Translations under genes and position numbers: made by a program
Notes under the pieces: generated by a model
The model's input: only the letters and a program-made list of their open reading frames with translations
Database searches by the model: none
Told to the model about the DNA's origin: nothing
Source of the DNA: Bacteroidota bacterium
GTDB lineage: Bacteria > Bacteroidota > Bacteroidia > Flavobacteriales_D > Crocinitomicaceae
Length of the DNA: 64,000 nucleotides
Assembly: GCA_006226425.1 (NCBI GenBank)
Contig: SBGX01000019.1
Span: 62,001-126,000, forward strand
Direction of reading: 5' to 3'
Part shown: in pieces, positions 26,809-34,228 of the stretch
How positions within the stretch are numbered: position 1 is the first letter of the stretch
How the letters are laid out: every line of letters starts with the position of its first letter

Positions 26809-27902
26809 TGAAACGAGCCCTTGCTCTCCTACTTTTCTTAGCTGTGACTTCTACTGGTCATACCCAGGAAAAGAGAGCATCCCAATGGCATCTCCAGGCA
26901 ATGTTTTCCCAGGGGGTCGTTTTACCTGAATACTCCTTTGTTCACTCAACCACCCAAACTCCAATTCAACAGATGGAGTTAAGTTTTCTTAAACAAAGTA
27001 AGGGAAATTCCTTCTGGCAGGAAATCTACAATTATCCAAAATTCGGTCTGGCCCTGTTTGCCGGAAGTCATGGGAATCCAGCAATACTTGGGCATGAAAT
27101 CGCTGTCTACCCCTTTGTAAGCCTAAGTAGCATACGTCGAAAAAAGTACTCCTGGGATCAAACGATTGGCCTCGGACTGGGATGGGCGAGCAAAAAATTT
27201 GACCTGGATAACAACCCGATGAATATTGCCGTTGGCTCGCACCTAAATGTCCATTTTCGCTTTCGAAGTTCCTTCTGCTGGTATCTTAATCAGCGTTGGA
27301 ACCTCATCACAGGGATCAACTTTCATCACTTTTCAAATGCAAATATGAAGGAACCGAACCTGGGAATCAACACGGTTTCCATTGCATTCGGAGCCAATTA
27401 CCGAATCAGTCCCGATCAGGAATACCTTCACAATGAGATTCCAGTCCATGAAGCGGCCAATGAATTTGCCTTTGTTTATGCCGCCGGTGGAAAACACACC
27501 CGAGCCCTACAAACAGACGTTTACTTTACCTCTTCCCTGTCATTTGAATTTAAACGTCGCTGGAAACGCAAATTTTGGTGGGGCCTTGGGACCGATTTGT
27601 TCTACGATTCTGCCACTGAAGTAGAATTGAGCACACCGGGCAAGAAAAGTTATCGCCCCTCTGATGATTTCAGAAGCGGATTACACCTTTCTCAAGAATT
27701 TGTCTATCAACAATTCAGTTTTGTTTTGCAAGAAGGAATCTACCTGGGACTGATCGATCAGGTGAACCACAACGTGATGTACAACCGGGCAATTATTCGC
27801 TACAAATGGAATCCTCATTTCTTTAGTCACATTTCCATGAAATCGCACCTGCATATCCTGGACTACCCAGAAGTTGGTTTTGCTTATTATTTCTCCAAAT
27901 GA
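26808..27902 (+). CDS. PagL-like lipid A 3-O-deacylase / acyloxyacyl hydrolase
   Basis: 364 residues with a signal peptide (MKRALALLLFLAVTSTGHTQ) and alternating hydrophobic strands that suggest an outer-membrane beta barrel. The key sign is FHHFSNANMKEPNLGIN (His174 and Ser176), which matches the PagL HxS catalytic pair and the following SNAxxxxPNxGxN stretch. PagL removes the 3-O acyl chain from lipid A. The protein is about twice the length of Pseudomonas PagL (near 170 residues), so only part of it is the PagL barrel. It overlaps the GIN-domain gene by four bases. Confidence 0.82.
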   Translation: MKRALALLLFLAVTSTGHTQEKRASQWHLQAMFSQGVVLPEYSFVHSTTQTPIQQMELSFLKQSKGNSFWQEIYNYPKFGLALFAGSHGNPAILGHEIAVYPFVSLSSIRRKKYSWDQTIGLGLGWASKKFDLDNNPMNIAVGSHLNVHFRFRSSFCWYLNQRWNLITGINFHHFSNANMKEPNLGINTVSIAFGANYRISPDQEYLHNEIPVHEAANEFAFVYAAGGKHTRALQTDVYFTSSLSFEFKRRWKRKFWWGLGTDLFYDSATEVELSTPGKKSYRPSDDFRSGLHLSQEFVYQQFSFVLQEGIYLGLIDQVNHNVMYNRAIIRYKWNPHFFSHISMKSHLHILDYPEVGFAYYFSK

Positions 27903-28609
27903 AACAGCTTCTAATCATATTCATCGCTTGTCTGGTTCTTTTTTCCTGTGAAAAGAGAAATCGGATCATACAACAACAGATTGAGGTAAATGATTTCAGA
28001 GAACTCAATCTGGAGAGCCACTTCGATGTTGAATTAATCCAGGGACAACAGTGCAAGGTCCTTATCGAGGCGCCAGAAAAATTGCTTCCAAAAGTTGAGA
28101 TCTCTCAGGAAGGAAAACAGTTGACTTGTAAACGTGGGGACAAAATGTCCTGGGTCTCGCCTAAAAACAACGACATCAAACTCATCATTACCGTAGATAG
28201 TCTTGAATTGATCCGAGCAAAGGAAAGCTGTGTCATCAACAGTAAAAATCAGTTGAGAGGAACAAGTCTGGGTGTCATTTTTGCAAGTAAGCTCAATGAA
28301 GCTCACCTGAATATTCAATACGAGAGCTTTTACTATTGGAATAATTTTCCCTGCGGAGGAGTTTTGGAACTTCAGGGAAACTGCTCTTTACTTAGCATCT
28401 GGAATTATGCACTGATGCAAGTTCAGGCCGAACAACTTAACTGTGCAACGGCACTCATCCAAAATAGTTCAAAGGGAGATTGTCACATCCGAGCCTCAGA
28501 AGCAATCAAATACCACATTTTTGGGGAAGGGAACATCCATCTATATGGAAATCCTGGCACCATTATCCAGGAAGCCAACAGCGGTAAGGGAGAGTTAATC
28601 ATTCATTAA
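27899..28609 (+). CDS. GIN-domain (DUF2807) lipoprotein
   Basis: 236 residues. Lipobox LVLFSC (Cys17) and then a DUF2807-type beta-helix: VNDFRELNLESHFDVELIQG, VLIEAPEKLLPKVEIS and LKLIITVDSLE-type turns. Members are called putative auto-transporter adhesins or head GIN domains and sit on the outer membrane; biochemical function is not known. Last gene of the operon. Confidence 0.85.
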   Translation: MKQLLIIFIACLVLFSCEKRNRIIQQQIEVNDFRELNLESHFDVELIQGQQCKVLIEAPEKLLPKVEISQEGKQLTCKRGDKMSWVSPKNNDIKLIITVDSLELIRAKESCVINSKNQLRGTSLGVIFASKLNEAHLNIQYESFYYWNNFPCGGVLELQGNCSLLSIWNYALMQVQAEQLNCATALIQNSSKGDCHIRASEAIKYHIFGEGNIHLYGNPGTIIQEANSGKGELIIH

Positions 28610-28620
28610 GTTTGGAAAAC

Positions 28621-28650
28621 AAAAAAGGGCGCACTTTCGTACGCCCTAAT
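28621..28650 (-). terminator. Terminator of sucD (minus strand)
   Basis: Read on the minus strand: AGGGCGTAC, tetraloop GAAA, GTGCGCCCT (one G-U pair), then six T residues. The same hairpin on the plus strand lacks a good T-run, so it mainly serves sucD. Confidence 0.8.
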
Positions 28651-28670
28651 ATTTGAATGAAGTAAGCTGA

Positions 28671-29549
28671 TTAAGCCGTTACTCCAATAACTTCTGCCAT
28701 TTTCTTTCCGATATCTGCTGGCGAGTCCACAACGTGAATTCCGCAGTCACGCATGATTCTTTTCTTCGCTTCAGCTGTATCATCATGTCCTCCGACAATC
28801 GCTCCGGCGTGTCCCATCGTTCTTCCTTTTGGTGCAGTTTCTCCGGCGATGAATCCGACAACTGGCTTTTTCGCGTTGTCTTTAATCCATCTTGCTGCGA
28901 TTGCTTCCAGGTTCCCTCCGATCTCACCGATCATCACGATTCCTTCTGTTTCCGGATCATTCATTAACAATTCAACCGCTTCTTTGGTGGTTGTTCCGAT
29001 GATTGGGTCTCCACCGATTCCGATCGCTGTTGTAATTCCCAACCCAGCTTTTGCTACCTGATCTGCAGCTTCATAAGTCAATGTTCCTGACTTGGAAACA
29101 ATTCCTACTTTTCCTTTCTTGAAAACAAAACCGGGCATGATTCCTACTTTTGCTTCACCAGCCGTGATTACTCCCGGACAGTTGGGCCCGATCAAACGAC
29201 AATCATACGCACTGATAAATTCTTTGGCTTTCACCATATCATTCACTGGAATTCCTTCCGTGATACATACGATCACTTTGATTCCTGCACTGGCAGCTTC
29301 CATAATTGCATCTGCAGCAAAGGCAGGTGGTACAAAAATGATTGACACATCAGCACCTGTTTTTTTCACCGCATCTTCCACCGTGTTGAAAACCGGACGA
29401 TCCAGATGAGATTGACCTCCTTTACCCGGAGTAACTCCACCTACCACGTTTGTTCCGTACTCAATCATTTGTCCGGCATGGAAAGTTCCTTCACTTCCTG
29501 TAAAGCCCTGTACGATCACCTTTGAATCTTTGTTTACCAGTACACTCAT
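28671..29549 (-). CDS. sucD: Succinate--CoA ligase, alpha subunit
   Basis: 292 residues. CoA-binding Rossmann domain with [18 protein letters not shown] and [12 protein letters not shown], ligase domain with [10 protein letters not shown], and the phosphohistidine in GHAGAI (His247). It makes succinate, CoA and ATP/GTP from succinyl-CoA in the TCA cycle. The beta subunit gene is not adjacent, which is usual in Bacteroidota. Methylmalonyl-CoA mutase at 9292 supplies succinyl-CoA to the same step. Confidence 0.97.
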   Translation of the reverse strand: MSVLVNKDSKVIVQGFTGSEGTFHAGQMIEYGTNVVGGVTPGKGGQSHLDRPVFNTVEDAVKKTGADVSIIFVPPAFAADAIMEAASAGIKVIVCITEGIPVNDMVKAKEFISAYDCRLIGPNCPGVITAGEAKVGIMPGFVFKKGKVGIVSKSGTLTYEAADQVAKAGLGITTAIGIGGDPIIGTTTKEAVELLMNDPETEGIVMIGEIGGNLEAIAARWIKDNAKKPVVGFIAGETAPKGRTMGHAGAIVGGHDDTAEAKKRIMRDCGIHVVDSPADIGKKMAEVIGVTA

Positions 29550-29569
29550 TGCTCAATTTTATTTGCTCC

Positions 29570-29601
29570 CAAAATTAGTGTTTTGATCCAGACCTGCCAA
29601 A
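29570..29601 (-). promoter_or_regulatory. sucD promoter
   Basis: Minus strand: TTTG (29598-29601), 20 bases, TAATTTTG (29570-29577), both matching the Bacteroidota sigma-70 consensus. Predicted leader about 17 bases. Confidence 0.7.
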
Positions 29602-29755
29602 TTATTCCGGGACTATTTTCCCCTTTCATCCTAAAGGATGTCTTAGCTCATTTACTTTTTTTTCACTTTTTCCTGAACCAATTCAAAAGATGAATGTACT
29701 GCCTGAAAAATGAGCTCAACATTTACATTGAATCACAAACATAAATTCAAAACTC

Positions 29756-30670
29756 ATGAAAAAGATATTTTTTTTAGTCGCTGGAATCGCGTTTAGTTTC
29801 CAGAGTTATTATGCCCAGTACAATTCATGTGCTGCCAAAAGCGTAGTCACCGAAAGCAAAAGAGTCAAAGTACTGGATGAAGTCACGGGTGATTATTCGT
29901 ACGAACAACAGGAAGTTCCGGTCCAACAACGTGACAATTTTGGAAATGCTTCCGGAAACCAGTATGACCTGGCCGTAGACGGCGCCTTTGAAGGACAAAC
30001 CATAGTTGTTCTACATCTGTACACCGGAGAGAATTTTGATTTTGAAGCCCCTAAAAAGGCCCTTGCCGAAAAGGGATTTTCTGTTTACCGCTACATCAAC
30101 AATCCTCCTTCCCCGGAAGAATTGAAAAAGTCATTGGACAAGGCCTGTCAGCTTTGGGTTATTTCCACCACGACCCAACGTTTGAATGATGAACATGCCA
30201 AGGTTATTAAAGAGTTCTTCGATAGTGGTCGCGGAGTTTATATCTGGGGAGACAATGATCCATACCATGCTGACGCTGACTTCCTGAGCAAGAAACTCCT
30301 GGGAACTACTATGAGTGGATACTATACCGGAAGTAAAAATGTGACCTTCAAAGATTTTGATACGAAGGGGGGAATGGTCAAAAATCACCTGATCACCACC
30401 GGATTGGAGTACGTTTTCGAAGGAATCACCATTTCTCAATTACACGACCCAAATCAACAATTGACCCCATTGATCTGGAGTTCTGACGGAAATGTCGTTA
30501 CCGGAATCTATGAACGTGATGGAAAAAGACTGATCATTGACGGAGGTTTTACACGACTTTACTGCAACTGGAATACGGCTGGAACTGGTCGTTATGTCAA
30601 GAATGCGGCTGCATGGCTAGTCAATTATGAGCGTTTCGGCGACGAGGTATTGGGTGAAAACATCAAATAA
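29756..30670 (+). CDS. Secreted protein of unknown function, first of a tandem paralogue pair
   Basis: 304 residues. Signal peptide (MKKIFFLVAGIAFSFQSYYAQ), then YNSCA. The core alternates strands and helices (GQTIVVLHLYTGENFDFEAP, ALAEKGFSVYRYI, ACQLWVISTTTQRL, GRGVYIWGDNDPYHADADF, IDGGFTRLYCNWNTAGTGR), which suggests a glutamine-amidotransferase-like or ThuA/IFT52-like Rossmann fold; this is an inference and no catalytic triad is evident. The conserved GDNxPYHADADFL could bind metal. The next gene is a close paralogue nine bases downstream. Confidence 0.85.
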   Translation: MKKIFFLVAGIAFSFQSYYAQYNSCAAKSVVTESKRVKVLDEVTGDYSYEQQEVPVQQRDNFGNASGNQYDLAVDGAFEGQTIVVLHLYTGENFDFEAPKKALAEKGFSVYRYINNPPSPEELKKSLDKACQLWVISTTTQRLNDEHAKVIKEFFDSGRGVYIWGDNDPYHADADFLSKKLLGTTMSGYYTGSKNVTFKDFDTKGGMVKNHLITTGLEYVFEGITISQLHDPNQQLTPLIWSSDGNVVTGIYERDGKRLIIDGGFTRLYCNWNTAGTGRYVKNAAAWLVNYERFGDEVLGENIK

Positions 30671-30679
30671 GGAGAAATC
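30663..30679 (+). promoter_or_regulatory. Strong Shine-Dalgarno site before the second paralogue
   Basis: AAGGAG lies eight bases or less upstream of the ATG at 30680, right at the stop of the preceding gene. Such purine-rich sites are rare in this window. Confidence 0.5.
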
Positions 30680-31585
30680 ATGAAAAAAATAATCATTCTT
30701 AGTGCTGGAATCTTTCTCTTTTTTCAGGGATATCATGCTCAGTACAACAGCTGTGCGTCAGTCAGTGAAGTCACAGAAACAAGACGAGTTGAAGTCAAGG
30801 ACCGTGAAACCGGCAAAGTGAAGTACGAAGACCAAAAAGTTCGTGTCAAAAAGAGAGATGCCTTTGGAAACGCAGCCGGGAATCAATATGACCTCGCCGT
30901 GGATGGTGCTTTCGAAGGGCAAACCATCTTGGTTCTGCAACTGGTCAACATCAACTTTGATGCCCCCAAAAATGCATTGGCGGAAAAGGGGTTTTCGGTT
31001 TATCGCTACGTCAACAAAGCACCTAGTCCAGAAGAACTCAAAAAATCATTGGACAAAGCCTGTCAACTATGGGTCATCTCCGGTTCATCACAACAGCTCA
31101 ACAATGAACACGCCAGGGTCATTCAGGATTTTTTTAATCAGGGAAAAGGAGTCTATATCTGGGGCGACAACACTCCTTATCATGCAGACGCAGACTTCTT
31201 AACGAAGCAATTGCTTGGAACGACCATGAGCGGAACTTACCAGGGAGATCAAAACGTAACTTTTAAAGACTACGATACCAAAGGAGGGATGCTAAAAAAC
31301 CACCTGATCACCACTGGATTGGAGTATGTCTACGAGGGAATTACCATTTCTAAAATACACGACCAAAATCAACAATTGACTCCCCTTATCTGGAGTTCTG
31401 ATGGAAACGTGGTTGCAGGGATTTATGAACGAGACGGAAAACGACTGATTATCGACGGAGGCTTTACCCGTTTGTACTACAAATGGAATACTGCCGGCAC
31501 GGGTCGATACGTCAAAAATGCTGCTGCATGGCTGATTAACTACGAGCGATTCGGAGATGAAGTTTTGGGAGAAAACTTAAAATAA
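30680..31585 (+). CDS. Secreted protein of unknown function, second of a tandem paralogue pair
   Basis: 301 residues with a signal peptide (MKKIIILSAGIFLFFQGYHAQ). It aligns with the preceding protein along its whole length: identical blocks include GNQYDLAVDGAFEGQTI, LAEKGFSVYRY, LLGTTMSG and YVKNAAAWL. Differences cluster in the first 60 residues and in the segment after GQTI, where this copy is three residues shorter. Same operon, a recent tandem duplication. Function unknown. Confidence 0.85.
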   Translation: MKKIIILSAGIFLFFQGYHAQYNSCASVSEVTETRRVEVKDRETGKVKYEDQKVRVKKRDAFGNAAGNQYDLAVDGAFEGQTILVLQLVNINFDAPKNALAEKGFSVYRYVNKAPSPEELKKSLDKACQLWVISGSSQQLNNEHARVIQDFFNQGKGVYIWGDNTPYHADADFLTKQLLGTTMSGTYQGDQNVTFKDYDTKGGMLKNHLITTGLEYVYEGITISKIHDQNQQLTPLIWSSDGNVVAGIYERDGKRLIIDGGFTRLYYKWNTAGTGRYVKNAAAWLINYERFGDEVLGENLK

Positions 31586-31611
31586 ACAGCCTACAGCTTG
31601 CCTGATAAAAC

Positions 31612-32070
31612 TCATCTTACTTCTTTGACCTCCAGGTCGAAGAGTAGGATTGAGTTTTTTGGTATATCTTCCAGTTCGTGGTCTCCGTACCCCAGTTGCG
31701 GTGGAACGACCAATTTTGCCTTTCCTCCCTTTTTGAGATAGAGCATAATCTCTTTCCATCCCAGGATCAAATCTGAAACTGCAAATTCAACCGGTTCTTC
31801 CCGGTATCGATCATCAAAAGTACTTCCATCCAACAAACGTCCTTCGTAAGTAAAAGTAACGACGTCCGAGTACTGGATATTTTTCCCTTCTCCCGGTTCC
31901 TCAATGAGATAATACAAGCCTGATTCGGAACGCTCATAGGAAAGTTTGTTTTTCTTTAGGTAAGCCTCGATCTTGCTGTCAAACATTCCCTTATCATCTT
32001 CTGAATACGTCTTGCAGGCTGTGAGAAGCAACATTCCCAGAAGAAACACATAGATTCTGTTCATTTTCAT
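31612..32070 (-). CDS. FKBP-type peptidyl-prolyl isomerase lipoprotein
   Basis: 152 residues from ATG 32070. This start gives a lipoprotein signal (MKMNRIYVFLLGMLLLTAC, Cys19) and overlaps the TraB-like gene by four bases (ATGA); the open frame further upstream lies inside that gene and is not used. The FKBP domain is clear: YSDVVTFTYEGRLLDGSTFD, EFAVSDLILGWKEIM, KLVVPPQLGYGD. It probably helps fold proteins in the periplasm or at the outer membrane. Last gene of a five-gene operon. Confidence 0.9.
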   Translation of the reverse strand: MKMNRIYVFLLGMLLLTACKTYSEDDKGMFDSKIEAYLKKNKLSYERSESGLYYLIEEPGEGKNIQYSDVVTFTYEGRLLDGSTFDDRYREEPVEFAVSDLILGWKEIMLYLKKGGKAKLVVPPQLGYGDHELEDIPKNSILLFDLEVKEVR

Positions 32071-32963
32071 ATTTTTACTGGTGTTAGCCGATACCCTTCC
32101 TTTCGGAGTAAATTGATCACTCCTTCTTCTCCTCCCAAATGTCCTGCTCCCACTGCAATAAAGCAGGACTTTTCCGCAATCCATGCCTTTATTTTCGGAA
32201 TCCAATTGTGGTTTCGCTGGGCCAGAAAAACCTGCTCTAAAGACCCCATCGTACCGCCTTCATTTTTCGCAATCAGGTAAAGCGAATCCATCTCCTGTCT
32301 GAGGTACATATCCTGCAGATCCCTGAGCATCTCCACGGCCTTATCTCCATCCCGAATTGCTTCTATCACCATTTCTGCCTGTTGTTCTTTGCTCAAGGCA
32401 TCAAGGAAACCGATCTGCTCCTCAAGCCCTTCCAATCCGAGCGTCTCAATTTTCTCTTCTTTACAAATTTTTGCGATTGACATCTCGTAAGACTCAACCT
32501 TCCCCACCATGCTCATCTGGGTTGTCAACTGCAACAAGACGAAGGGCTTCATCTTCCCCATACTGGCTAAAAAGGCCTCTTTATCGAGAAAAAACTCTTC
32601 TTTGGCCCAATTCAATAGCGTATCCTGTTGCTTTTCGGTAAAAAAGTCCAGTACATTTCCTTCCTGCAAAGTCAGGTAAGGCATTAATTTCATTTGATCG
32701 TCCAGGTCATCCAAATCCACCTCGCTGATCACCAATTGTGATTTTCGAATTTTCTTCTGCAAAGCCGTCGGAAAATAAAAGCGGTCCTTCTGGATCATGT
32801 GCATGGTTCCAAAAAGATAGCAATCCTTATGCACGCCAGTCCCCTCGATTTTCCAGAGGAGTGAGGAAGAACTTTCTAACTTTTTTCCATGTTCCTCCGA
32901 ACTAAAAGAGCATAAAAATAGCAGAGAACAAAGAAATATGGACCAGGAAAGCTTCAGATTCAT
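32067..32963 (-). CDS. TraB/GumN family protein
   Basis: 298 residues with a signal peptide (MNLKLSWSIFLCSLLFLCSFS). TraB/GumN hallmarks: LFGTMHM near residue 50, GLEGLEEQIGFLD near 175, RNHNWIPKI and VGAGHLGGEEGVINLLRKEGY. The two GxxH motifs are the proposed metal-binding active site of this Tiki-like metalloprotease clan. Substrate unknown in bacteria. It overlaps both neighbours by four bases. Confidence 0.9.
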   Translation of the reverse strand: MNLKLSWSIFLCSLLFLCSFSSEEHGKKLESSSSLLWKIEGTGVHKDCYLFGTMHMIQKDRFYFPTALQKKIRKSQLVISEVDLDDLDDQMKLMPYLTLQEGNVLDFFTEKQQDTLLNWAKEEFFLDKEAFLASMGKMKPFVLLQLTTQMSMVGKVESYEMSIAKICKEEKIETLGLEGLEEQIGFLDALSKEQQAEMVIEAIRDGDKAVEMLRDLQDMYLRQEMDSLYLIAKNEGGTMGSLEQVFLAQRNHNWIPKIKAWIAEKSCFIAVGAGHLGGEEGVINLLRKEGYRLTPVKI

Positions 32964-33673
32964 ACTTTTTCAAGTTTTGCCAGATAGTGATCTCCATTCA
33001 CTTCCAGTCGGCTTGTCTTAAAGCCAACTTCCTTTGCTTCTTTGAATAGCGTGTCAAAATCAACGTACAACCAATCGAACCACTTGCCTTTCTCCTTTTT
33101 ATACTGCATTTGAAAACGGAAATTACCATAATATTCACTGTTCAGATCCACCCACAAAGCTCCGTCCTCATCCTCATACAAGTAGCGAATATCCGAAGAG
33201 TCGCAAAGGAGTTGCCCTCCCGACTCCAACAAATCCCAGGCGTGCTTCAGGGTATTCTTAAGGTTGGATAGTTTTCCTGCAATCCCTATTCCATTCATCA
33301 GCATAAGGATCGTATCATAGCGCTCCTCCTTCACATGAAAGAAATTTAGTTCACGAGCAGATATGCCAATCGAATTCATATACTCTACTGCTCCTTCAGA
33401 AGTATCAATGGCTTCGACTTTCAATCCTTTTTCCATCAGGTATTCACTGTGAACACCAGCTCCGGCCCCTACATCCAACACTTTTCCACGGCACATTTCC
33501 AGGGCCATTTTTTCGAGTTCCGGCATTTCTTCATAAGTCCTGAAGAGGACCTCGACTGGAATAATATCATCTTCACAGATGTCGGATGCAACTACAATGT
33601 CAGCTGGTTTTTTCCGAACTGAATATTCTTTAATTGCTGCTCCAATAGGGTCTTTTTTATTTGTCTCCGACAT
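32960..33673 (-). CDS. SAM-dependent methyltransferase, class I
   Basis: 237 residues from ATG 33673, four bases after the stop of the upstream gene; a longer in-frame extension to 33826 overlaps the acidic tail of that gene and has no coding character. Motif I is GKVLDVGAGAGVHSEYL, followed by KVEAIDTSEGAVEYM and a motif post I region YDTILMLMNGIGIAG. The acceptor substrate cannot be told. Third gene of the cca operon. Confidence 0.88.
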   Translation of the reverse strand: MSETNKKDPIGAAIKEYSVRKKPADIVVASDICEDDIIPVEVLFRTYEEMPELEKMALEMCRGKVLDVGAGAGVHSEYLMEKGLKVEAIDTSEGAVEYMNSIGISARELNFFHVKEERYDTILMLMNGIGIAGKLSNLKNTLKHAWDLLESGGQLLCDSSDIRYLYEDEDGALWVDLNSEYYGNFRFQMQYKKEKGKWFDWLYVDFDTLFKEAKEVGFKTSRLEVNGDHYLAKLEKV

Positions 33674-33677
33674 GCTT

Positions 33678-34220
33678 CTAATATTCATAATCATCATAAG
33701 ACTGGAAATCATCGTCGTCGTAGCCATCCTCAAAATCATCAAACAGATCATCCGATTCTTCGCCTTCTTCATCCTCCAAATCACCCAGATCCATCTCTCT
33801 TGACTCCTCATCTGGAGTTTCTCCAACCATCAATGCAACTTCCGGTTCTGCAACTTCTTTTTCCTCTCTTCCTATCAATTCGATTAGAAATATCCACATC
33901 CGCATGAAATCATAGACCAGGATCATTTTTTGATCTTCTGTTTCTACGATCTCTTCCATCTTCGTCTCTGACATAACGAGCGTTCCTTCTTCTTCCTGGC
34001 TTTCCCCAAAACTCATGTCCATCAAACTCACCTCTCTTCCCTTGTCCCAATTCTCATTTGATAGGTAAAAAGAAGCCATTTGATCTCCCTGAAAACCAAA
34101 GGCAGACATAATTGACTGGTAAAACTGCTCCAGATTATGGGTTTCCCCAATCAAAATATCACGAAAAATTTCCGTATCCTGTTCTGTGTCCAGCAGCACT
34201 CTGAATTTTAGGCTTCCCAT
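33678..34220 (-). CDS. PRiA4_ORF3-like protein with acidic tail
   Basis: 180 residues. The N-terminal half (about 1-130) matches the plasmid pRiA4b ORF-3-like family: FRVLLDTEQDTEIFRDI, LEQFYQSIMSAFGFQGDQMA, SFYLSNENWDKG. The last 40 residues are almost all Asp/Glu with a few aromatic residues (DDLFDDFEDGYDDDDF), a disordered acidic tail. The family is widespread as a chromosomal gene in Bacteroidota and its function is unknown; the name does not mean plasmid origin here. Second gene of the cca operon. Confidence 0.83.
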   Translation of the reverse strand: MGSLKFRVLLDTEQDTEIFRDILIGETHNLEQFYQSIMSAFGFQGDQMASFYLSNENWDKGREVSLMDMSFGESQEEEGTLVMSETKMEEIVETEDQKMILVYDFMRMWIFLIELIGREEKEVAEPEVALMVGETPDEESREMDLGDLEDEEGEESDDLFDDFEDGYDDDDFQSYDDYEY

Positions 34221-34228
34221 TGAACTGA

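Noticed and set aside
32071-32205. In-frame extension of the FKBP lipoprotein gene
   Set aside because: It would run inside the TraB-like gene; the ATG at 32070 gives a lipobox and a four-base ATGA overlap.
33674-33826. In-frame extension of the methyltransferase gene
   Set aside because: It is the shifted reading of the acidic tail of the PRiA4_ORF3-like gene and is Met/Arg-rich nonsense.
33678-34220. Integrated plasmid or insertion-sequence remnant
   Set aside because: The PRiA4_ORF3 family is common as a chromosomal gene; no transposase, inverted repeats or composition change is seen.
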